DNA of 14,806 nucleotides, taken from Diplocarpon mali (lineage: Eukaryota > Ascomycota > Leotiomycetes > Helotiales > Drepanopezizaceae). Made by a program: the position numbers and the translations under genes. The notes beneath the pieces are model-generated. The model did not search any database. It was not told the origin of the DNA and worked only from the letters and a program-made list of their open reading frames with translations. Location of the stretch: the NCBI GenBank assembly GCA_024741835.1, contig JAENRP010000416.1, forward strand, positions 5,901 to 20,706, read 5' to 3'. Below, in pieces: positions 8,674 through 14,806 of the stretch (position 1 is the stretch's first letter; every line of letters starts with the position of its first letter).

Positions 8674-11304
8674 TCAGTGGTCGAGCAGCACACTATCGTT
8701 TTCGCGATGCCCGTCGTCACCCATCTCTCGCTTTGGCCGCACACCGCCGTTACCATCGCTCAAGTAGCCGGCGCCAGAACCGCCGTCTCGTTCGGTTCCT
8801 ACCAGCCGGTACTCGCCATCTTCCTTGCGCTCGATAATCCCTTGCTCGAGAGCCCATCCCGCGAGCAGGTTATCAACGCCGAGACGTGCGGCCTCTCCTT
8901 TCTCCATGTGCCTACCCACGTGCTCAGTCCAGTCATCCCAGCTGCCGGTGCCCTCGAACACGTTAGAGCAGTCAGGCTTCGGGCACGCAGATCTTTGGGG
9001 GGGCTGTCGCCTGGTAACTAAGCAGCTGGCTTGCATGTCCTTGACATGTGTCTCCCACTCCAATTGCAACTTGCTATCGCCTTTGGCGATGGCCTTCTTG
9101 ATGGCGAAAGGAGCGTGCATGCGACGGAGATGCTGTGTAAAGAGATCCTTGCGGTTAAACTCGTTGCCTTTACCTTCAACGGTGCTTTGCGGGCAGGACG
9201 AGCAACGGTAGTAGGTGAGACAGAGATGCTGAGATGCTATATGACGCTTCCATTCGTTCTTCGATCCAAACGTGCTGGTGCAGCCTGCGAAAGAAAAGGC
9301 GCAAGGGAATGGGCGAGTGTGGGCAGCGGCAATGTGCTTTCGGAGAGAGGACGAGTCCTTGAACGGCGCATGGCTGCACAAGGAACACCGGGTGTCTAGC
9401 TTGGGACCTTGCTTCTGTATAGGCCTCCGAGGTTTGGGCCGTGGGGAGTGGTATTCGGAATTGTACAATGGGTCCTCGCCTCCCGAGTCGTTGTGTTCTT
9501 GCGATGAAAGCGACTCGTCTCGAACACTTCTCATGCCCGGAGGCCCCTCTGAAGGAATGCGAGAATGGTTCCGTTCCCTGTTCGCATGCTCATGACTAAG
9601 GTGACGAACATGGCTCAGTGCTTTGAGTTGCTCCGCAGCCTCGTGCATTTCGACAGAGTCTTCGACCTCATCCTTGTGGTCTGGAATACCAGGCTCATAA
9701 ATAATCTGAGGTAGGTGATTCGGCGTACTCATCAACAGACCATCTTTTCCCATATTTTGATGCATCGGATCTTGTTGCATGGATTCTGGTCGCGGTTCAT
9801 GTCGGGTCATGACAGGGGTCGAGGCTGCCGCTTGTCGGGCCTCGAGCAGGATCTTACCATCTTCAAGCTCCTTGAATGTAGCCTGCTTTGTTATAGGAGA
9901 AAAGCTACTCAGAAGACGCTGATATTCGGTCGTCATGTTGTGCGAGTTGATATATCCCAAGAAGGCACAGGTACGATCTGCAGCAACCGCATTCCAGACG
10001 GAGATCGGCATAGATACAAGAAGCACTGTTGGCGGGCCATGGAACATGCCTTCAACCGAGATCTTAGCTGACGCCACCGGAGTGTTTGTAAGCCAGTGCT
10101 TGAAGGAGGCCATCTCTTGGCTTGGCTCGCCCAAGAAAGTTGTACAGACTAGAGCTCGGAGTTCATCAAAGGCCAGGTCTGCGTTCGCACCAATCTTCAG
10201 AAGCTGTTGCTCGTTGTAGAGGGCTGTCGAGGCACGATGATCGTTCTCAGGAGGCTCCATAGGTGAGGCAGTGTGAGGACCGGCAGATGGCGGCTGCTGC
10301 CCAATGGGCGACAAGATAATACTTTGCACTGCTTCGGATGTCAATGGAGTCAGTGAGAATATAACAGGGTTCCTTTCACGACCTGGAGCAGGTTTGCTCG
10401 ACCCGTTGATTAACCCTGCCGGCTGCAAGAAATTGCTGTGTTGCATGAACAGGATCTCCTCATGGAGACGCTGTACGCTGAACGGGCGGCCACTGCAAAG
10501 TCTGCTCAGAGCCTCGACAAGGTAGAATGTGAAAGAATGAACACCTGGCTCTTTGGCAGCCTGATCAGGGCTGTACGCAGCAATCGTTTGCTTCGTACCG
10601 TTGGTTCCCGTTGTGGCGGCATCGGCAACTGCACAGGTGTCGAGCAGAAGCAGTATATCTGACTGGCAATCCTCTAATAGACATCTCACACCCTCCCATT
10701 TGAGTTTCGGAGAGTCATCACGAGGATTGCTAGCACGGTGTCAGTATCCGTCGCAAGGCTGTGGGGGGGGGAACCATACCAGGCCCAGTAAAGATTATGA
10801 TCAGAGGCAACAAAGCCGTAGCCAACGTAGTACACAATCCAAAGATGGTCTGGTCTTGATAACTCAAGATGCTGCGCCATCTGAATGGTGAGTTTCATTC
10901 CTGGATTCGGACAACTGGGTATGCACCAGGACTCGGTCCGGTAGTTGAAGCGCTCGCGGAACAGCTTTTGCAGTTGCAACAGGTCATGTTCAACGCTCAC
11001 ATCATCTTCCCATCGCAATAGCAAGACAGAGACACTTGTGTATGGGGACTGGTTGGCTTGCGAATAGATGAGCATGGCTGCATCTTGCAGATGACGGGCG
11101 AAAGACTCAAAATCGGTGCGCTCGGGGACAGGTGCGTTGCTCTGAACAGGAGGAAGGGGCTTGTAATCGTACTGAGCCTGCTGGTCCTAGAGATGACGTG
11201 AGCCAATATCCTGAGAAGTAGCCGTAAACAGGCAGTACCTGTTGGTGCATTGGCTTTTCCGCAAGTTTCGGGGCAAGTCGACGTTTCTTCGAGGAAGGCT
11301 CCAT
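8674..11304 (-). CDS. Caspase/peptidase C14-like (probable pseudo-protease) and C2H2 zinc-finger fusion protein
   Basis: Three exons, complement(join(8674..10729, 10780..11186, 11239..11304)), 842 aa. Exon 1 encodes MEPSSKKRRLAPK, a likely nuclear localisation signal. Intron 1 (11187-11238) and intron 2 (10730-10779, CTGAC branch) join the frames cleanly. Residues about 55-255 resemble the fungal caspase-fold domain: LWIVYYVGYGF (138-147 region), the WA-C-N-PRDDSP joint, then ILLLLDTCAVADA with Cys190 in the catalytic-Cys position, and GVHSFTFYLVEALSRL. The motif normally reading YYxGHG has Tyr145 instead of His. A linker follows, partly ordered (about 335-445) and partly Ser/Pro/acidic. Four C2H2-type fingers have Cys/His at 606/609/623/628, 634/641/654/659, 667/670/691/696 and 740/745/761/765. 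The block GCTSTFGSKNEWKRHIASQH is typical of fungal C2H2 proteins. Likely a nuclear DNA- or chromatin-binding protein; no specific target can be inferred. Domain calls are from motif memory. Confidence 0.88.
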
Positions 11305-13741
11305 CTCGCAAGGTCGACGCAATCAACGCCAGTGGAGATGTACCAGCGGCGGCGGGTTGCCAATTACTAGCGCTGAGTGCGACGATGCAAATGTCGTGAT
11401 GGGTAAGAGAGTGGTCGTGGTGGTGGAGATGGGAACGATCGTGGTGTTGCAAGGCTGTTCCCCTTCGGTGCAGCCTCCTCTCGTCTCGAGGCTGACTTTA
11501 GGGTGAATGCCAGCCGACAGGCAAGGGGCTGACTAACTCACTTGGCATCCCGAGGTTGTGCCACAATCGTCCATCCCTGTCCCCACCTCACATTTCTTTG
11601 GGCTCTTGTTAAACTGGCTAATCGTGCGTTGATCTAATACCTTGTCAACCTTCCTCTTCCCTGATCTTGGCTGGCACATGCAAACGCTTCTGTCGTATAT
11701 CTATAGACCCATGGTCTAGCGGGGAGGCAAAGCTACCAAAGCGTTGACCAACCGCCCAGAAAAGCTTCAGCTAGCTGTCGTCCAGGAAGCTTCCAAGATA
11801 CTCAGCTATACAAGTTATCACTAGAGTAAGAAGAGTCTCATCTAGTTTAGGCGAGAATCCCATGGGAGTAGTTTGTCAGTGGTCATGGTCATGGACTTGA
11901 TCCTTTGCAGAGAGATGGCACGAAAGAGCGAAGATCCTTTCGAGCGCCCGCTGTTACAGTCATGTTTCCTTATTCAGCTGTTGGGCTCTCTTTCTCACTA
12001 TAAAAGCCTCATTGAATTGCTATCGCGGCTTGTTTCTTGCCACCTTTCTGCATCATTCTATCCCCCAAAGGCAAAGCTGCGATCAAAGGTTGAGCTCTGA
12101 TATATTTGGAGATACATCGACGGGAAGCAATCTTGAATAACTATCCAAATCCTAAAATTGTACCAAGAACCAGGTCTTCAGGAGACCCTTCGTCTAGGGA
12201 AGTGGCTGGGGCTTTATCAAAATACGTGGCATTGGAGGCGGCCTCAAAGAGTGCTTTTACGACTCTGCACCTTTCCTGCGAGGTGAGGTCTGACTATATT
12301 CCCACTTCTACCTCTAGCTCCGTCTTGATAGCTCATGGCACAGTAAGTATCAACTCTGCAGGATCCTCTATATCTTTTCACTACAACCAAAAAGTACATT
12401 GCCTACCCGAGCTTACTCTACGACGCTAGCAACACGTTCGCTAACTTCGTTATGCACTTGTAACACAATCATCACTAAACATAGCAGTCTGGTTCATCGG
12501 CTGAGACGCCTCCGAGCTAGTCAACAAGTGCAGCAAAGCTCGGTCCTAGATATTCACATCGAACAGCCTCTCGTTGTCTTCCAGGTACCGGCCTAGCTGG
12601 GTTAAGCAGACCGATTCGACCTCCATTGCAGTCGCTGGGTCTTTCCATTGATAAGGATGCCACCGACTCAAGTCGACGTTCGATTCCGCCATACAATTGT
12701 CTGGTTGTTGCAACGCGATGGGTCTGACGCACCATCACACTGCTGATTTCTTCAGGCGCTGGGCTTGCAACTTGTCGGCCCGCAATCATCATTATAATGA
12801 AGTCGGCATCAACAACAGCCCACGCAGGAGGCAGTGCGGTCCCAGCTGGAGCACGGCAGACAACTGCTAGAGTCGGCAGATCAACCGACTTTCTCGTCCT
12901 TTCCACTTATGATATCCCGCTTGCACTCGTGTTTGGAGTTCTCGAGCATCCGGTCTCTGGCCTGCTTCTCGGAGCATGCACTCTCGTATCAGATTTCGGA
13001 GTTCTGCAGAGCATACCCTTGTGACATCGTCCGCCTCGTCTCAATGCTCTCCGCCATGTAAGAAGGGCGTTTCCTTCCGTTTGCGGCTGAGCATGCAGGG
13101 GCTTTCAGTTCCTGGTCGAGATTTCCCGTTTTCCCGCCGGGAACCGCATTGTATCAGAATGCGGTACATAAGAACCCTGACTTGCCAGACTAATGTAAAG
13201 TAAGCAGCACTCTCCCTAAAAGCAGACAGCTCGCTTGATTTGGGGGTGGGGGCTCGGTGTTATACTGGCATCTCGAGGATTACACCTGGCGTTCGCGGAA
13301 GCACCGACTCGAGTGTCTTGCAGCGGATGCGACAGAGACCAGTTGGAATTGTCCAGGGAAAAAAATCCCCTGCGGTTCACGATCTTGTCAGAGCCTTTGA
13401 TTAGATGAAACTTGACTCGCGCTCACTGGTGGTGTCGGATCTCTTCCACGCTAAAAAGACTGTCTGCTCCTTGTCTTCCCGGGGGTCCATCCTGCTGCCA
13501 TTCCTCAGTGCACTCGCCAACATCCTCTGCCGTACCAAAATCGCCAAACTAGCAATCAACGAGCTAGCGAGGGCTTCATGCGAGTGTGGTGCTGGACACA
13601 GATTATCCAGCTGTCGTACCCTGAGGATAGGCCGCCTGTCGTTCAGATCATCGAAACACCCGATGAAAAACTACAGTATTTCAGTAGCATGTGCAACTAA
13701 CCACCTCTCGCGAACCGACCGTTTGCAGGTTTCCGATCGAG
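11305..13741. other. Upstream region of the C2H2 gene and unassigned sequence
   Basis: About 2.4 kb without a convincing gene. The left few hundred bases should contain the promoter and leader of the minus-strand gene. A tRNA-like D-arm fragment lies at 11711-11721 and a clean TATA box at 11999-12006 (+). Open frames are short (75-130 codons) with no family features. A weak candidate for a small spliced gene (12335-12727) is described in the findings. There are no terminal inverted repeats, transposase or reverse-transcriptase motifs that I could see. Confidence 0.5.
11999..12006 (+). promoter_or_regulatory. TATA box (TATAAAAG), downstream gene unknown
   Basis: A consensus TATAAAAG in the context CACTATAAAAGCC. 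The following 100 bp is pyrimidine-rich, like a fungal transcription start region. No ATG-initiated long frame follows within 300 bp, so its role is uncertain. Confidence 0.35.
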
Positions 13742-14321
13742 ATGCGCAGTTTCTTCTTCCCCGGCTCCCTTGTCGAGAGCCTCGCTCCCTCTCTCTACAA
13801 GACTGCAAGCGAGCCCAAGCCCCTGAAGATCCCACCCGCAGTCTCCCTCCCGCCGACGGTCTCTCCCGCTCAGCCCCCTCAAAGGTCCATCCATGTCGCC
13901 GCCGGGCAGAATCCGAGAAACAGCGGTAACAGTCAGATGGCAAGATGGCGAGAGGCCTCCACTCGCCCTGCGCAGCAAGCAGCCCGCAACCGCGGACGCT
14001 GTCTCCGGCCGCGGCCACGTGGGATGCCGGGGAGGTGAGAATCTCCTCTCGCGACCACACCCCCCCCCCCGACTCGGCGGTCTACACCCCCGCACCACGT
14101 ATCTGCTCGCTTACGCGCCCCCTGTTTGTGTACGTTGCACGTGACATTTCCCCGGCACCGGCACGGCCACCAGGCTGCGACGGCGATCCCCGCCGCACCG
14201 GCCGGGCCGTCTTGGATACGGACAGGTGGTTCCGCAGAGCGTCTCCGCCGGGCTACCGATCTGGCGAGTGGAGGCTGCGCGCTCCCTGCGAGGGGTAGAT
14301 CAGAGTCGCAGGCCATTCTGA
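13742..14321 (+). CDS. Candidate two-exon gene of unknown function (weak)
   Basis: I do not recognise this protein. A model join(13742..14034, 14174..14321) would encode 146 aa starting MRSFFFPGSLVESLAPSLY. The first 40 codons have strong C/G preference at third positions, as in the real genes here. Just upstream is a splice-acceptor-like segment: CTAAC, a pyrimidine-rich stretch, then TTTGCAG ending at 13729, consistent with an intron in the leader. Exon 1 ends at a GTGAGA donor (14035-14040), and a CCACCAG acceptor at 14173 restores a frame running to TGA at 14319-14321. A C-run (14061-14070) lies inside the proposed intron. GC-rich DNA yields chance frames, other frames overlap it, and no domain is visible; it could also be leader sequence of a gene beyond the right edge. 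Confidence 0.28.
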
Positions 14322-14432
14322 ATCGAGGCTTCTCCCTGCATGACCTTGTATCCTGTCACGGCGCGTGCTGTGATTCTCCATCTCGCTGTGCTTCGAGAAG
14401 CAGACCGGGCACGTCGTTAAGGGGGAGAAGGA

Positions 14433-14641
14433 GGAGATGAAGGAGATGAAGGAGATGAAGGAGATGAAGGAGATGAAGGAGATGAAGGAGATGAAGGAGA
14501 TGAAGGAGATGAAGGAGATGAAGGAGATGAAGGAGAAGAAGGAGATGAAGGAGAAGAAGGAGAAGGAGATGAAGGAGAAGGAGATGAAGGAGAAGGAGAT
14601 GAAGGAGAAGGAGATGAAGGAGATGGAGATGAAGACGATGA
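14433..14641. repeat. GGAGATGAA minisatellite changing into a 15-bp higher-order repeat
   Basis: Eleven perfect GGAGATGAA copies (14433-14531) are followed by alternating GGAGAAGAA and GGAGATGAA units (14532-14558). Next come four copies of a 15-bp unit, GGAGAAGGAGATGAA (14559-14618), and a decaying tail. The + strand has no C until about 14634. One + frame (AAG GAG ATG) stays open to the window edge; another (GGA GAT GAA) ends at TAA near 14642. Confidence 0.95.
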
Positions 14642-14806
14642 ATAAGGAAAAGGAAGATAAGGAGAAGGAGATGAAGAAGATGAAGAAGGAAAAGGAAGAG
14701 AAGAGAAAAAGGAGGCTGGGGCGGGCGCTGAGAGGAGGGAGCGGGAGGAAGGGGGTGAGACGAACCGGACGTATCTGGATCTGGATCTGGAGATCGGGAG
14801 AGGGGA

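Noticed and set aside
9715..10071. Plus-strand frames inside 8674-10729
   Set aside because: Shadows of the minus-strand C2H2 gene, whose exon has motifs and clean splice junctions.
12517..12906. 129-codon minus-strand open frame
   Set aside because: Protein-like at first sight (AVVDADFIIMMIAGRQV), but no family, no flanking exon that extends it sensibly, and overlapping frames on the other strand.
11305..14806. Possible transposon relic or CRISPR-like array in the right-hand region
   Set aside because: No terminal inverted repeats, target-site duplications, transposase or reverse-transcriptase motifs were visible. The only array is a spacer-free minisatellite.

Overview
The window looks like nuclear DNA of a filamentous ascomycete (Pezizomycotina). 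It has short introns (45-75 nt) with CTRAC-type branch sites, a type IVb GATA factor of the NsdD group, a glutamate-cysteine ligase with typical fungal gene structure, a lone 5S rRNA gene of Neurospora-like sequence, and a C2H2 protein carrying a fungal-style caspase-fold domain. I cannot narrow it below that level from sequence alone.

Layout, left to right. (1) 56-655 (+): the last two exons of an NsdD-like GATA factor whose 5' part lies off the left edge. (2) 656-4844: about 4.2 kb without a convincing gene, GC-rich, with the + strand strongly purine-rich and several clusters of short tandem repeats. (3) 4845-7176 (+): a complete seven-exon glutamate-cysteine ligase gene (gsh1, 671 aa), starting with an 11-nt micro-exon. 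(4) 7177-8673: a convergent intergenic region holding a 24-bp tandem repeat and a complete 5S rRNA gene (7924-8042, +) with a TATA-like element and a T-run terminator. (5) 8674-11304 (-): a three-exon gene for an 842-aa protein with an N-terminal caspase/peptidase C14-like domain and four C-terminal C2H2-type fingers. Its predicted catalytic His position reads Tyr, so it is probably a pseudo-protease joined to a DNA-binding module. (6) 11305-14806: mostly unassigned sequence. It contains a tRNA-like D-arm fragment, a TATA box without a clear gene, a weak two-exon gene candidate (13742-14321) and a striking GGAGATGAA minisatellite near the right edge.

The genes do not form a cluster or pathway. 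NsdD (sexual development and conidiation control), glutathione synthesis, 5S rRNA and the caspase-like/C2H2 protein appear to be unrelated neighbours. No transposon, CRISPR array, virus-derived gene or toxin gene was recognised. The most unusual item is the caspase-fold/zinc-finger fusion with the His-to-Tyr change.
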